From: Breviolum minutum Mf 1.05b.01
Lineage: Eukaryota; Sar; Dinophyceae; Suessiales; Symbiodiniaceae
Direction of reading: 5' to 3'
Length of the DNA: 64,000 bases
Assembly (NCBI GenBank): GCA_000507305.1
Contig: DF239130.1
Coordinates: forward strand, 186,001-250,000
Shown here: piece by piece, positions 1 through 11,287 of the stretch
How the letters are laid out: every line of letters begins with the position of its first letter
Position numbering within the stretch: position 1 is the stretch's first letter
The notes under the pieces: generated by a model
Seen by the model: only the letters and a program-made list of their open reading frames with translations
The model's database searches: none
What the model was told of the DNA's origin: nothing
Position numbers and translations under genes: made by a program

Positions 1-101
1 ATCCTGACCCCTCAAAAAATGGCTATTTTGAGGACCTATACACCCCTTTTTTTCAGGTTCGAACCCTTTCATTGGAGGGTCCAAGGATTCTTAGGGCTAG
101 T
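1..101 (-). repeat. Family J palindrome, copy 1 (cut by window edge)
   Basis: GGCTATTTTGAGGACC to GGATTCTTAGGG, same order as the copy at 62781; the left end lies outside. Confidence 0.7.
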
Positions 102-769
102 CGCGGTTTCAATCCAGCCGTAAAAAAAACACCGAAGTACTCAACTTACACTCACTCAGCCATTTGGGAACATGTACTCTAGCCCAATTATAATATTTCA
201 CCAACCTAGCTTTTAGGAAAGAGATTTCCCTTTGCTAAACCCACCATTTGGGGGGCAAATCGGTCATGTGAGGTCGCAAGCTAATTTGACCAGAATGTAA
301 TGCAAGTTTAAACTCTATTTGTCTATTAAAAGTTTCCTCATCCCCGAAAGTTTTTAAGATCCCCGAGCACCAACTAGGGCTGGAAGCGGAATCCTTTTAC
401 CTGGATCTTCGAAAGAATACTAGTAAAACAAATGCCCAAAGTGGTGGACCAGTTTCTGTTTTGGGTGAGTTTCGGCACCAGGATTTTTACACAGTTTACA
501 GAAAGATCCAGGAATTTCCTGTTGAATATTCGTCATCCACAAGTTGGATATCGCCAGGTTGGCAATCAACTTTTCATCATTTTCCCCGGGCGCCCTAAAA
601 AATCACGGGGGAAAACCCGGTTAGAAAAGAGAGGGTAGTTTGGATGATGATTTTTCTTAGGGTTGGCGTTTTAATGTTGGGCGATGTTGGGAAACTCACC
701 ATGTTTCACGGATGCCTCCAGCTCAACATCACGCACCACTTTCCTCCCGATGGGTGTCAAAAAACCGGG
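102..769. other. No gene or repeat recognised
   Basis: AT-rich, short frames only; nothing protein-like on either strand. TTTGCTAAACCCACCATTTG at 232-251 resembles the LINE target site. Confidence 0.5.
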
Positions 770-918
770 CCAAAGGCATACCTTTCCATTGAATCCTGTT
801 TGGTTGATAAAGGTATCCTTATAATCAATGGCTTATAGTCTAATCCCTATATAAGTGGGTAGTATACTCCCCCATGTACCCAAGTACAACGAGGGTTTTG
901 TTTTTTTCATTGCCCATT
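770..918 (+). repeat. Family B repeat, copy 1
   Basis: Diverged interior; TTTTTTTCATTGCCC at the right end. The shifted-frame stop of the Gly-rich gene (907-909) lies inside it. Confidence 0.65.
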
Positions 919-958
919 TGCCGAGTGACCTTTCATCATCATGGCAAAAAGATCGCCT

Positions 959-1098
959 TTTCCACATCCTTTCTCTGGACCCAGACTCCATCTATCTTCC
1001 GTCCAGGCAGGCGTCTTGACAGCACTTTTTTCCACATCCTTTCTCTGGACCCAGACTCCATCTATCTTCAGTCCAGGCAGGCGTCTTGACAGCACTTT
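959..1098. repeat. 70-bp direct tandem duplication
   Basis: Two nearly identical 70-bp copies (959-1028 and 1029-1098; CCACATCC recurs at 70-bp spacing). Since 70 is not a multiple of three, the duplication throws the overlapping minus-strand frame. Confidence 0.85.
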
Positions 1099-1450
1099 TG
1101 CCACCCCAAGCATCACCACCACCTTTACTACCCCAAGCATCACCTCCACCTTTGCTACCCCAAGCATCACCACCACCTTTACCACCACCCCAAACATCAC
1201 CACCACCTTTACCACCACCCCAAACATCACCACCACCTTTACCACCACCCCAAACATCACCACCACCTTTACCACCACCCCAAACATCACCACCACCTTT
1301 ACCACCACCCCAAACATCACCACCACCTTTACTACCCCAAGCATCATCAACCTTACCATTTGCAGCATTCCAATCATTGCTCTCTTGATTTTCCCAACTG
1401 GACCAATCAGCAGATGCCAATGACGCCATCATCGCCAGCATCGTGCTCAT
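992..1450 (-). CDS. Gly/Trp-rich repeat protein, unrecognised
   Basis: ATG at 1450 opens a 152-codon frame. A short N-terminus with a Met/Ala-rich stretch (MSTMLAMMASLASADW) is followed by decapeptide repeats GGGDVWGGGK (five exact copies plus 9-residue variants GGGDAWGSK), then a segment ending GPEKGCGK. The leader might be a short signal or membrane segment. After it a 70-bp direct duplication shifts the frame, so the true C-terminus may instead use the neighbouring frame to a stop at 907-909. All minus frames stay open through the array because its unit is a multiple of three, so frame choice rests on the upstream ATG and composition. Function unknown; Gly-rich low-complexity proteins bind RNA or form matrices. 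Confidence 0.45.
   Translation of the reverse strand: MSTMLAMMASLASADWSSWENQESNDWNAANGKVDDAWGSKGGGDVWGGGKGGGDVWGGGKGGGDVWGGGKGGGDVWGGGKGGGDVWGGGKGGGDAWGSKGGGDAWGSKGGGDAWGGKSAVKTPAWTEDRWSLGPEKGCGKKCCQDACLDGR
1098..1345. repeat. 30-bp tandem array
   Basis: Five identical 30-bp units at 1171-1320 flanked by 27-bp variants lacking one codon. It encodes the decapeptide repeat of the minus-strand frame at 992-1450. Exact identity suggests recent expansion. Confidence 0.9.
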
Positions 1451-1529
1451 GTCACCGCCCCATCCTCGGCCGTGCAATGAATCCGTGCAATAAATCGGCA
1501 CGAGAAGATTCCAACTTTCAAATTCAAGT

Positions 1530-1661
1530 GAGCCACGAAAAAAACCCTTACTACTTTCCATTATACTGGTTGGTGAATACGGATCCTTACAATGGCTTAT
1601 TATAATCCCTATATTATATAACCTAACCCACCAGATCCCACCAGGGTTTTTTTCATTGCTC
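1530..1661 (+). repeat. Family B repeat, copy 2
   Basis: Complete: GAGCCACGAAAAAAACCC to TTTTTTTCATTGCTC, flanked by AAGT on both sides (1526-1529 and 1662-1665). Confidence 0.8.
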
Positions 1662-1694
1662 AAGTTGCCTGACTGCTGTGAGATATTTTATTTT

Positions 1695-1793
1695 GTTGGT
1701 GGTTTCAACCCATTTGAAAAATATGCTCGTCAAATTGGATCATTTCCCCAAGGATTGGGGTGAAAATAAAAAATATGTGAAACCAGCACCTAG
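1695..1793 (+). repeat. Family A palindrome, copy 1
   Basis: Arms GTTGGTGGTTTCAA and complementary CAGCACCTAG, ending CTAG. TATTTTG precedes it and recurs 3 bp after it. Confidence 0.75.
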
Positions 1794-1907
1794 TTCTATT
1801 TTGTTGGTGTGCGTTCATTTTTGCTTTTGGATGCTCTAGACATGTACCATGATATATCAAACAAAAATGATGTTCACATATTACAAACGTCCCACTAAAA
1901 AATCCGA

Positions 1908-2019
1908 CACCCTGGAAGATGAACGGCAGGAACCTACAAATCACCCATGAAAAGAAAGGAAAAGAACATGATCTTCCACCCAACCTCCATATTCTAAATT
2001 ATGTTCCATTTCTTAACCT
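1908..2019. repeat. Family H palindrome, copy 1, diverged
   Basis: CACCCTGGAAGATGAAC to TATGTTCCATTTCTT; related to the copy at 58082. Confidence 0.55.
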
Positions 2020-2030
2020 TCATTGGTTTT

Positions 2031-2128
2031 CTAGTTGGTGGTTTCAACCCATTTGAAAAATATTAGTCAAAATGAGATCATTTCCCCAAGTAAGGGTGAA
2101 AATAAAAAAGGTTTGAAACCACCACCTC
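2031..2128 (+). repeat. Family A palindrome, copy 2
   Basis: Flanked by an exact 8-bp direct repeat GTTTTCTA (2026-2033 and 2129-2136), a likely target-site duplication. Confidence 0.8.
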
Positions 2129-2134
2129 GTTTTC

Positions 2135-2163
2135 TATATATATATATGTATATACATATATAA
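2135..2163. repeat. (TA)n microsatellite
   Basis: TA tract adjoining the family A copy 2; similar tracts lie at 6296-6314, 7099-7116 and 56970-57003. Confidence 0.85.
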
Positions 2164-2284
2164 AACCCCCATCCCCAGTTCCAAACCCCGGCATTTCGAA
2201 CACCACCCACCCCGACATCATCTTGGTGGCGTGTGACCAACCAACGAAACCAACCGAGGAGTTCCACCCGAGCACGTTTCCGAG

Positions 2285-2365
2285 TCACCTTTGCCGGCCC
2301 CTTTGGGTCCGCTTCCGTAGCCACTGATGATGCCCTTTTGGGCGTTGACCATTCCTCGGTTGGTT
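2285..2365 (-). CDS. Exon-like block, unrecognised
   Basis: GC-rich minus-strand segment reading MVNAQKGIISGYGSGPKG, ending at GGCAAAG|GTGACT, an acceptable 5' splice site. A second minus frame is also open, so the frame is tentative. Confidence 0.25.
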   Translation of the reverse strand, partial: NQPRNGQRPKGHHQWLRKRTQRGRQR

Positions 2366-2559
2366 GTCGGTTGGTTGGTTGGGGTCGGTTGGGTTGGTTG
2401 GGGGGAAGGTGTGGGATGATGATTTTTTGCTCGTGTTTTTTTTGGCATTTTTTTGCTTTTTCGGGGGATTGGGGGGTGGGGAGATGTTTTTTTGTTTGTT
2501 TGCTTTTGAACAGTTAGGTTTTCCAAAAAACATGCTGAAAATTCTTGAGAACTCTTGAG

Positions 2560-3090
2560 TGGATTGCATTGAGCGTAGATGTTTGTGAAGTTCACTCATC
2601 GGCCATCGGCGCGAGATATCATTTGCTATGAATTGAAGATCGTTAGGATGGGTGAAAAGCAAACACATCCTATGTACCCTCTGGTGAACTAACATGGCAA
2701 TAAACATCAATAAGAGATACATCTTTCAAAGGTTAGTTTACTAGAGGGTAGTTGATGCTTCAAAAAGTATCTTCCGGACAACAACAATCAGTTTCCTGTG
2801 GGGAAAAAATATCAAACAACAAAATGCGCTTAGCTTTTCTGCTTTCCCAGCCCTGATGGTCTGAATTTATCAACACTACCGACCTCAAAAAAACTCCATG
2901 TTTCGAAGTGTATTTATTATGTATCATGTAACCACTAAACTACCCGGGTTTTTGTATGTAAAAGAGCAATGCATGCCAGATTAAGTGTCTGGGGTAGCAG
3001 AGTACCCTCCAGGAACACAAACACACCCCCACCTTGTGAAAAGGAAAAACAACATCGACTCAAAAGTGCCAAATGCCAATGCTAGTTCGC
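2560..3090. other. No gene recognised
   Basis: Single-copy-looking AT-rich sequence; no convincing frame. Confidence 0.5.
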
Positions 3091-3100
3091 TGGAGGGTTA

Positions 3101-3200
3101 CACTCCCCAAAACTAACATAACACCTGAAAATAGGCCATCCTAAATTTCATCTTCCAACCATCCATTTTCAGTTGATTTTGCTGTAAGCTTCAGGGAGGG
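3101..3200. repeat. Family H palindrome, copy 2
   Basis: CACTCCCCAAAACTAACATA to GCTTCAGGGAGGG with TA on both sides. Confidence 0.7.
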
Positions 3201-3204
3201 TATC

Positions 3205-3322
3205 ACCTGCTATACTGATTGGTTTATGACGGGATCCTGATTCCATGGCTTATTAATCTTGTTGTAATCCTTATCAAAAAATAGGGTGGGATTTCATCCC
3301 CTAGTTGATAAAAACAACCACT
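3205..3322 (+). repeat. Family B repeat, copy 3, partial
   Basis: Core with CTGATTGG, GGGATCCTGA and ATTTCATCCCC; terminal arms lost. Confidence 0.6.
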
Positions 3323-3694
3323 TATATACTCTAAATGGTATCTCATATTCCGTATATAGCCTATATACCCAGTTGTACATTCAAGGGACAATTGGATGTA
3401 CCCCTAACAGTATACCCATGGTATTTATTGTGTTCTCCCGGGATTCTTGGGGATTGTAATCCATAAATACCCACTATATAGGGCCAATATAGGGATTTCC
3501 CATAGGGGTACGTTGGTAGGGGTACATCCAACTATCCCCTGATACATAATCCATCATAATCCCTTGTTTATATATTTATATACCCTAAACAACCAGCTTA
3601 CATAATCAGGCTGATCCCAACTGGTCACCTGCAGATTTTCCAAGCATCGTTTGATGAGCACCTCAGTTTTTGTAAGGGAGCTTTCAAATTGAAA

Positions 3695-3845
3695 CGCGAA
3701 AAAAACCCGGCCGGATACTTTCCATGAGTCATCCTGGTTGGTTAATGACGGGATCCTTAATATCCTTATGTCATGGTTTGTTACAATCCCCATAAATAAC
3801 CGGGTAGGAAATTTCATCCCCGACCTATACCCTAAACAACCATGT
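3695..3845 (+). repeat. Family B repeat, copy 4
   Basis: Left arm CGCGAAAAAAACCC is present; the right part is amplified into the tandem array at 3821-4077. Confidence 0.75.
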
Positions 3846-4077
3846 TTACTATAATACAGCATAAAAAAAACTGTGTATAACTGGGTATAACTTACATCCC
3901 CGACCTATACCCTAAACAACCATGTTTACTACAATACAGCAAATAAAACTGTGTATAACTGGGTATAACTTACATCTCCCGACCTATACCCTAAACAACC
4001 ATGTTTACTACAATACAGCAAATAAAACTGTGTATAACTGGGTATAACTTACATCCCCGACCTATACCCTAAACAAC
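3821..4077. repeat. 78-80-bp tandem array grown from a family B tail
   Basis: CGACCTATACCCTAAACAAC recurs at 3821, 3901, 3980 and 4058, giving three full units of 80, 79 and 78 bp and one partial unit. Each unit also carries TGTGTATAACTGGGTATAAC. Confidence 0.9.
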
Positions 4078-4596
4078 TAGGGTAGCCCTTTTTTTCAGGA
4101 CGCTCAATTGGAAGTGGGGTGGGTGTAATTTAAAAACACATCCAGGTATCCAACTAGTTGTCCGGGGTGCCTTTAAGGGTGCGTCCCTAGAAACATAACC
4201 CCAGGTAAACAGTATGGTTGTAAATGGGAAAAAAACTAGGGATGTTTATCCACGGAAATAGTAGGCGATAAAGGGCCCCATCTTGCGGGGGCTCGTTATT
4301 ATTTGTAGGGGTTGATTCTAATTTAATCATAACAATTACTTAGGACTTAGGCTTATTACATCAAGTCTTGCCTTTTATAAGATTTTATAAGTATTTTATA
4401 AGCCCAATATATCCGGAGGATTACGTCAAGGTTTTGACTATCACCCCAACATACCAGGGTTTGATTCAAACCCCCGGTTTTCAGGATGTGATATGTTCTA
4501 TCCTATCACAAGAAAACATCATGCAGACCAACTACAGTCTCCTGGGAAAGGAGCCAAATTTATTCCAATGTCAAAACTTGAGGAGCCCCAAACTTA

Positions 4597-4697
4597 CACC
4601 CCCAAAATTTAACATGGAACCTGAAAATGATGGTTTCCAAAGGGAATTTTCTTTTTTGGGGACTTCTTTTTAAGTTCCATGTTAAATTTCGGGGGTG
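4597..4697. repeat. Family H palindrome, copy 3
   Basis: CACCCCCAAAATTTAACATG and its near-perfect complement; TA on both sides. Confidence 0.8.
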
Positions 4698-4778
4698 TAC
4701 GCAAAAACAAAGGTTTCTGCGACAAAAATCCATCTTGAATCTGGTACACCCACTTGCAAAAGGTTCTGAAAAAAGATA

Positions 4779-4893
4779 CTCTTGATGGTTCAGAAATCCC
4801 AAACGACCGCCTGGCACGGTGCTAAAAACCCTGTAACTAATGGGATAACTTGCCAACCTCAACTGGTGCTCGCCGGATTTCTTCCATCAACAG
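4779..4893 (-). repeat. Family D palindrome, copy 1
   Basis: CTCTTGATGG...CCATCAACAG flanked by TA on both sides; the interior reads opposite to copies 2, 6 and 7. Confidence 0.8.
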
Positions 4894-5262
4894 TATCCCC
4901 CCCAACAAACATCGTCTCTAGACGAATGTCCAAGATTGGGTCATGATCAAAAGGAAATTACGATACAAAAAAAACATCTGCCAAATACTTTAAACATGAT
5001 ACCCTCATCCAAACTAATGTAGCAATGGAATATCCCCATTTTCAATAGGAAATACATCGACTCAATCCGGTTCCATTTTCCAGCCAACTATCTTAGTTGC
5101 TCCCAGAGTGTAAAATCTGAGAGGCAACCATTCAACCTCTTAAAAATAAATAACCCAACTTTCTTCTCACAGACAAAAAACACCTCAACACTCTGTCATT
5201 TTCCCCTTGGAAAATGGATGATTTTCTTGTTGCCTTCAGCCAACAAAGGGTCCTTTGATTTT

Positions 5263-5360
5263 CTAGTTGGTGGTTTCAACCCATCCGAAAAATGTTAGTC
5301 AAAATGGGAATCTTCCCCAAGTAGGGATGAACATAAAAAATATTTGGAACCACCACCTAG
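5263..5360 (+). repeat. Family A palindrome, copy 3
   Basis: Full copy with CTAG at both ends; the flanks GATTTTCTAG and CTAGTTTTAGAAAATC extend the arm pairing. Confidence 0.8.
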
Positions 5361-5595
5361 TTTTAGAAAATCCCCCACCCAAAACCGACCAAACGCCGAA
5401 GTAAACAAAACGACCAGGCCACGGCATTGACATCCTTGGCTCCTTTCAAGGTGCCAACCTGTGAAGTTGCATCATGGCACCATCCCAGGCAAGGTGGAAA
5501 TGGGAAATGGGATATTTTCTGAAGCCATCCAACCATAGGGGTGTTTCAAGGGAAAATGGTGGTACCCAAACCCACTTTCAGGGGCTATCCATGGA

Positions 5596-5770
5596 TATCC
5601 ATGGAACTTAGTAACTACTAAGGGTGGGTGGACCCATGGAAGTAATCGTAAGTTATGTTAGTAAGTTGGGTTAGTTCACCTATTTACGGGACGTAAACAA
5701 CCTACATATTATAGGGGTTAGGACATCCATTTACTAAGTACCAGCAGGACATCCGATCATCCCAGTAGGG
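5596..5770 (+). repeat. Family F repeat, copy 1
   Basis: CATGGAAGTAATCGTAAGTT through CGTAAACAACC and GGACATCCATTTACTAAGTA. Confidence 0.7.
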
Positions 5771-6094
5771 TGTTTCCTGAAAAATGGTGGGAAACCCCCA
5801 AGGACCTCCACCCCGAGTGCTGATGATTTTTAGAAATCGGAAAAGCCATGGTTTCTTTGGGAAACCCACTATTTTATGAAACCCCAAAATCTTTATAAGT
5901 CAAATTGGGAAGATTGTTTCCACAAGCTTTCGGTAAGCAAACACATGCCCCCAAACATGGTATTTGGCCACCACCTAGATGTCTTCGTTTTGACAGGAGC
6001 CAAACGATCCAAAAATCTTTGTCGAAGGTTTTGGATTGCAAAAGAGTGCAACAAAATCATGGGAAATTGACCTTACTGGGGATGTGATCCATGG

Positions 6095-6215
6095 TCCAAG
6101 TTACTCTACGTAGAGAGGAAGTTGGTTTATTTCACCCATTTACGGGACATTTTTACCCAAGCTACTTATATAGGGGATATACATTATCCAGATACTAAGT
6201 ACCATTTTTTCATCC
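6095..6215 (+). repeat. Family F repeat, copy 2, diverged
   Basis: CACCCATTTACGGGACATTT and TTATATAGGGGATATACATT. Confidence 0.55.
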
Positions 6216-6759
6216 CAGTAGTTTTGCTGAAATTCAGATGGTTTGAGGTTTTTTTTCATGCAAAGATTTGTTTTGGAATGGAAGCCTCTTGGTAGATATA
6301 TATATATATATATAAATAAATGGGGGTCCTCCAAGTAGTCCCCCTGATTGTTTTGTCAGTTTTTTTTATCACCACATTCGACCCACTTGCAACTACATAA
6401 GGCATAAAGTCACTACTTGAAGGATTTACTGGGGTTATATATTATATACCCCCCCAACTCAAACGGCGAGCATGATCTCAACATGAAAGGAGAATCATCC
6501 AAACACAAACCTTCATAATATGACTTCGGGACCAGCCCGTGTGTTGTTTTCAGGGAAAGCTATCTCAGAGTTTGCGTTGAATGTGCCCCTTAACCATCAC
6601 AAAAAACAGGTGGATTACATCATTTAAGCCCCTGAACCCGCTGATGTTTAGTGAAAACCTCCCCCCAACAAAAGAAAGGCACATGAACCTCAAAAAGTTC
6701 TGCATCTCTCCCGTCACGTCTCAATGAAGCCCCATTCTACAAGGGAAAACAAACCATAA

Positions 6760-6859
6760 CTAGTTGGTGCTTTCAACCCCTTTGAAAAATATGAGCCAAA
6801 ATGGGAATCTTTCCCAAGTAGAAATGAACATAAAAAATATTTGAGTTGCCACCACCTAG
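6760..6859 (+). repeat. Family A palindrome, copy 4
   Basis: Variant right arm TTTGAGTTGCCACCACCTAG, shared with copies 5, 11 and 12: a recognisable subfamily. Confidence 0.8.
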
Positions 6860-6891
6860 AATAAGATCCCTTCAAAGTCTGCTTCCCCTAA

Positions 6892-7014
6892 GTCTTGGAC
6901 CTAGCCGCCATCCGGCCATGTGTCAAGTTTGGGATCCCCCTATTTTCAGGCCCCAACTGGGCGGCCTCCTTTGGAGGTGTGAGTGGGTTTGTGGGTCCAA
7001 ACTGACGCCGATCC
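6892..7014 (-). CDS. Exon-like block, unrecognised
   Basis: A minus-strand frame without stops reads FGPTNPLTPPKEAAQLGPEN. It starts after a T-rich tract and GCGTCAG, a plausible 3' splice site. No convincing donor was found. Confidence 0.25.
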
Positions 7015-7119
7015 AAAAAAACCCAAGGTATCTAAGAAAGACTAGGGAAAGCGATTTTAGAGTGCTTGAAAATGTTCATGGTAGTATATTTGCCTACATT
7101 TATATATATATATATTTTT

Positions 7120-7550
7120 ATACATGTATCATAATCAATTACATACATGTATAGCTAAATATACCATGCCATGTACTCCACCTTTTCCCATTGTTTCGAA
7201 CCTTCATCACCAAAATCTGTTGATCTCGGGGCATGGCTGTCAGCTGCTCCATAACCTTACACAGATGGTGACATTTCTTCGAACGAAACACCACCAATTT
7301 CGCACCACAAACCTAACCCTGCGACAATTTCGACCCCCCGAAAAACTGGTAAGCTTCAACTTAAAGTTATTTTCATGGCTGGTCGGCTGAAAATGTTCAC
7401 ATGGGGTTCCATATCTATCTCTGGATGGCGAGAAAAAATCGATATGGATAAAACAAAGCAGGGGCCACCCCTCAAGATGCTTTCGGTCGCATCTTGGGTT
7501 AGCAGGTTGGGAGATGAAGAGAGTCTCGACCCCTATCTTCGAGTGCGAGG
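7120..7550. other. No gene recognised
   Basis: Two short plus-strand frames with no protein-like character and no splice-consistent borders. Confidence 0.45.
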
Positions 7551-7553
7551 GAC

Positions 7554-7677
7554 CTGTTGATGGTTCAGAAATCCGATAAACTCACCGGTTGAGGTTGGCA
7601 GTTGAAATCCCACTATTTACAGGGTTTTTAGCACCATCCCAGGTGGTTGGGAATGGGATTTTCTGAACCATCAACAG
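7554..7677 (+). repeat. Family D palindrome, copy 2
   Basis: CTGTTGATGGTTCAGAAATC and its exact complement form about 20-bp terminal inverted repeats. Confidence 0.8.
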
Positions 7678-8330
7678 GATGGGTAGCTTTCCCACGAACA
7701 AAACAAGGTCATCTTGAGGTAGCTTGCCCCTGTAGCTTCCGAAAAACTGCCTTACCTCACAGAAAAAAACTGTCACGACATGACTTGCCCGGAAGACGCC
7801 TTAATCTTGACACATTCTGGGTTCCCTTTACCACCATTTAATCGGTTAGTGTTTGATGAAATGTCACCCTAGGTGAACAAAAATCACTACAAAAACTCTT
7901 GGATAAATCATTTTACTCAAATGTGCTCCAAAAACCTGGCAACAATCCACTCCAGATCCATCCTCATTGTGACTGGAGTTTAGGTGATGTTTCTTTGCAA
8001 ACCGCCCCGACTTTTTTCACCGACACCTTTTTGTTGGGTTCAAACTTTAAACCTTGAAGATGTCGTTTTTGCAACTCTTGACGTAACATTTTTCCTGAAA
8101 TGTCCAGTCCGTCGACTATGTCTTGAATGGTTTTTTTCCGTAAAAAAACTGTTGTTTTCGTAAGGGTGTACTTCATCAACAATTTCAGGGGACTATTCTT
8201 TTGATAGTCTTTGACTTCCAGGGTTTTTTTTCCTATTTGGCCAATACATTTCATACCCATGACGGATCCATGAGACATTTGTATATTTACTTTCATCAAA
8301 ACCATACAAATCCATCATTTTAAGTATATA

Positions 8331-8429
8331 CCCTAAGAATCCTGACCCCTCTCATGGAAACACCAGGCCCTCCCATTGACACCCCTGTAGATTTGACACC
8401 CCAGGTCTACATCCCAAGAATCCTAAGGG
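8331..8429. repeat. Family J palindrome, copy 2
   Basis: CCCTAAGAATCC to GAATCCTAAGGG with TA on both sides. Confidence 0.8.
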
Positions 8430-8574
8430 TAGGTAAATATTACCGTTGGTCTTGTGAAACTACTATGTGATAGGCTTCCAGAAATTTAGTTGAATCACAT
8501 GTTGTACTCCTTGGTGCTGAACAAAATGCTGCCAAGAGTCATGTGCCTGGCAGAAAAAAAATGCAAAAAGGCGA

Positions 8575-8690
8575 TTTGAGGAATTCGAAATACCAATGGT
8601 TAAGCGAAGCCCTGATCATACGAGCTTAACGTACCCCCCTTGAGAAATAAGAGTTTAATGAGGCCTTATTAAGGGAAATCAATTTTTTGC
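8575..8690. repeat. Family K palindrome, copy 1, rearranged
   Basis: AATACCAATGGTTAAGCGAA and GAGGCCTTATTAAGGGAAAT. Confidence 0.6.
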
Positions 8691-8835
8691 TATGACATAC
8701 GAGTAGTAACTTCCACAATGCCCTCCTCCACGTGGATCTATAGCCACGAAACCTCCTAAGGGAACTCATTGTAAGTTGTGTGAACCAATCGCCCCTTTCA
8801 GGGATTCTTCTGCAAATGCTTCATTCTATGAAACC

Positions 8836-8990
8836 TACTTGGATGTCCTGCTGGTACTTTGTATATAACTGGGTTATAACCCCTATAATATGTAGGCTAT
8901 ACGTCCCATAAGTAGGTTGTAAACCAACTTACTAACTAGTTACTAACTTCCATGGATACCCCAGTACCCAACTAACTAGCAATTGTGCAC
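8836..8990 (-). repeat. Family F repeat, copy 3 (inverted)
   Basis: TTGGATGTCCTGCTGGTACT first, then TAACTTCCATGGATACC. Confidence 0.7.
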
Positions 8991-9128
8991 TATCTTTTCG
9001 AGCAAATCCTCATACATGCATGCATTTTTTTGATCCCCATCAATGGGCCTCTCACCACCGCACAAATTGGTTGAACGCTGGTAGTTTTTTTCCATTTATA
9101 AAAATTATCGAGCTACTTCAATACATAC

Positions 9129-9236
9129 CTCCCTGAAACTAACAGCGAGTTTACCCCTGAAAATTGTTGCTTGGAAGACCATCAGATCCCGTTTGGAGTG
9201 CCATTTCTTTACGTGCCATGATAGTTTCAGGGAGAA
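9129..9236. repeat. Family H palindrome, copy 4
   Basis: TACCTCCCTGAAACTAACAG to ATAGTTTCAGGGAG. Confidence 0.7.
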
Positions 9237-9674
9237 AATATATGCGTTGCAGTCTGGGTGCGCTTTCCAATATACTTCGTACCTCCTGATGGTGAACGAA
9301 ATATCTTGAAGTAGGTTCACCATGGTTCACCCAGAATGAGATCTATGAAAGTGAGGGTTAAATGGGGGAGATTCGTTTTGCGAAGACTGTTACAGACTCG
9401 CAAATTTCCGAAGCGTTGATAGAAATTGGGGCTCTGATATCACCAGCGTTGTCATGGTTGAAAGCTGCAAATTCTGACATCGGAATCAATCCATGCACAA
9501 TTAAAACAAACACCAACAAAACCCTCGAAAGTAATCATCACCACCACCATGACCCCCCCAGAAAAGGAACCTCATCTCCCCCAACAACAAGAATTCAGGC
9601 AGTTGGCCATCTTAGTTTTCCCACCAAAAAGCACTGTGATTTTCACCATTTCCAATCATCCAAAACGTAGCTTT

Positions 9675-9785
9675 TCACCCATCCTCCACCGGATAGCCAG
9701 TCAGAAAGTTCTCAATGGGCAGGTCCTCGGATTCGGGGCGAGACAACCAGCAACAACAAAAATCTGGGTCATTGTTGGTTTTTTG
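9675..9785 (-). CDS. Exon-like block, unrecognised
   Basis: The minus strand reads SRPESEDLPIENFLTGYPVE after the pyrimidine-rich GTTGTTGCTGGTTGTCTC. CCG|GTGGAG or the TGA just beyond could end it. Richer in GC than its flanks. Confidence 0.35.
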   Translation of the reverse strand, partial: QKTNNDPDFCCCWLSRPESEDLPIENFLTGYPVEDG

Positions 9786-10153
9786 AGGCATTTGTTTTGA
9801 ATAAATAATGTCCAAGTCCACCAACGGTTGCTGCCATACTTTTAATAATGGGAGACAGAAAAAATGGAGTATAACATAACAAAATTTTTCAATGATTTGA
9901 TGGTGATCATCTAGATTCGGTGGCTTTCGCCACAAGCCTGTGAGGCGTCAATTTGTTGGAGATCAAGCCATTTCCACAAGTTCGTGGCTGCAAAATCTGA
10001 CATGGAAATCTTGAAACACACCCGAAGTTTAACATAGCTCCTGAAAGCCATGGTGGTTGGAAGACTACTTTCCTATTGGGTCCCCGGTAACTTTTCAGGG
10101 GCGAGCTGCTAAACTTATAGGATTTTCGATGGGACGAACGGTATGTTTACCTA

Positions 10154-10277
10154 CCCTCAGAATTCTTGGAATGCCATGGGGGCGTCAAGTTGACAACCTG
10201 TTTTTGAAGCTTCAGGGCTTGTAACAATCGGAGAGTAAGTGGTGTTTCCATAGTTTCGGGGTCAGGATTCTTTAGGG
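10154..10277. repeat. Family J palindrome, copy 3
   Basis: CCCTCAGAATTC to GATTCTTTAGGG, TA on both sides. It lies inside a 173-codon minus-strand frame (10147-10668) that I therefore do not call. Confidence 0.7.
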
Positions 10278-10879
10278 TAGGGTTACATTTTACAAGGGGG
10301 TCAAGTGGGAATTCCTTTCCACACGCTTGGATTTGCGACTGTTGGATGCTTGGAACAAGTTCCAAACAGATTCTCCCGAATGGCGGTGAAAAAGCAGGTG
10401 ATTTACCATGGTACAATCCGTGAAAAAAAACAATCCAAGAAGATGGTGAGACATCTTCTATTTCAACTATTCGAAAGAATAATGATTGTAAATATTGTAA
10501 ACTATCACTCATGGCAAATTGGACTTGTTTATCCCTTTTCATTGTATCTGAGAAGTATCCTACAGAGTATTCCAGTCGGGTGAGTGGTGAGTACCTGAAA
10601 CCGCGCAGGTTTCGGGTGACCCCAATGGTTAGAAATTGTTGAAACCATCTTCCGGAAAACAGCTCCAAACTAAACGATTCGATTCAGTGAATCTTAAAAA
10701 AGTAATAAAACAACAATTTCACCAAGTAAATGAAACAACTTCAAATCCAATGGAGATCTCTTGACATTTCTAATTCAACCTAAGATCTCGAAACCTAGGA
10801 GTTATTTTTCCCTCCCTTCCGCCCGGAACTCGCACGAGGCGAACGAAAAGATTCCGATAGCCAACTTTATTGGTAAATA

Positions 10880-10986
10880 CTGTTGATGGAAGAAATCCTG
10901 CACCACTTGGGATAAATAATAAACCTGGTAAATAATGGGGATATTTACCATATCAAGTGGTTAGCCGGATTTCTGAACCATCAACC
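10880..10986. repeat. Family D palindrome, copy 3
   Basis: Left arm follows TA; right arm GGATTTCTGAACCATCAACC. Confidence 0.75.
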
Positions 10987-11287
10987 AAATGTCCTAGTTT
11001 CTCTATCAATTGGAGAATTTTGCCAAAACTTGCGGGGAAGTATAAACTTGGAAATCACCCAAAAAATCCACCCCCTCTTCACCGCCTGGCCCACCCCCTG
11101 TCTTTTTAAAATACTTGGCCAAACGACTGTGAGCGTAACTCCCTGCGATGCTGGTGTTCCACATATCCTACCAACGGTGGTCAAAATGAAGCAACGAAAA
11201 CATCCCTTTTAGGGGGCCCTAAGATTATGGAAAGTGTGTCATTGTAAATCCCAAGACATAGAAGTTGCATAATCAATGAATAGTTAT

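Noticed and set aside
941-1423. Plus-strand Thr/Pro-rich frames across the 30-bp array
   Set aside because: They are by-products of a repeat whose length is a multiple of three; the minus frame has the better N-terminus.
10147-10668. A 173-codon minus-strand frame
   Set aside because: Its last third is a family J palindrome and its composition is not convincingly coding.
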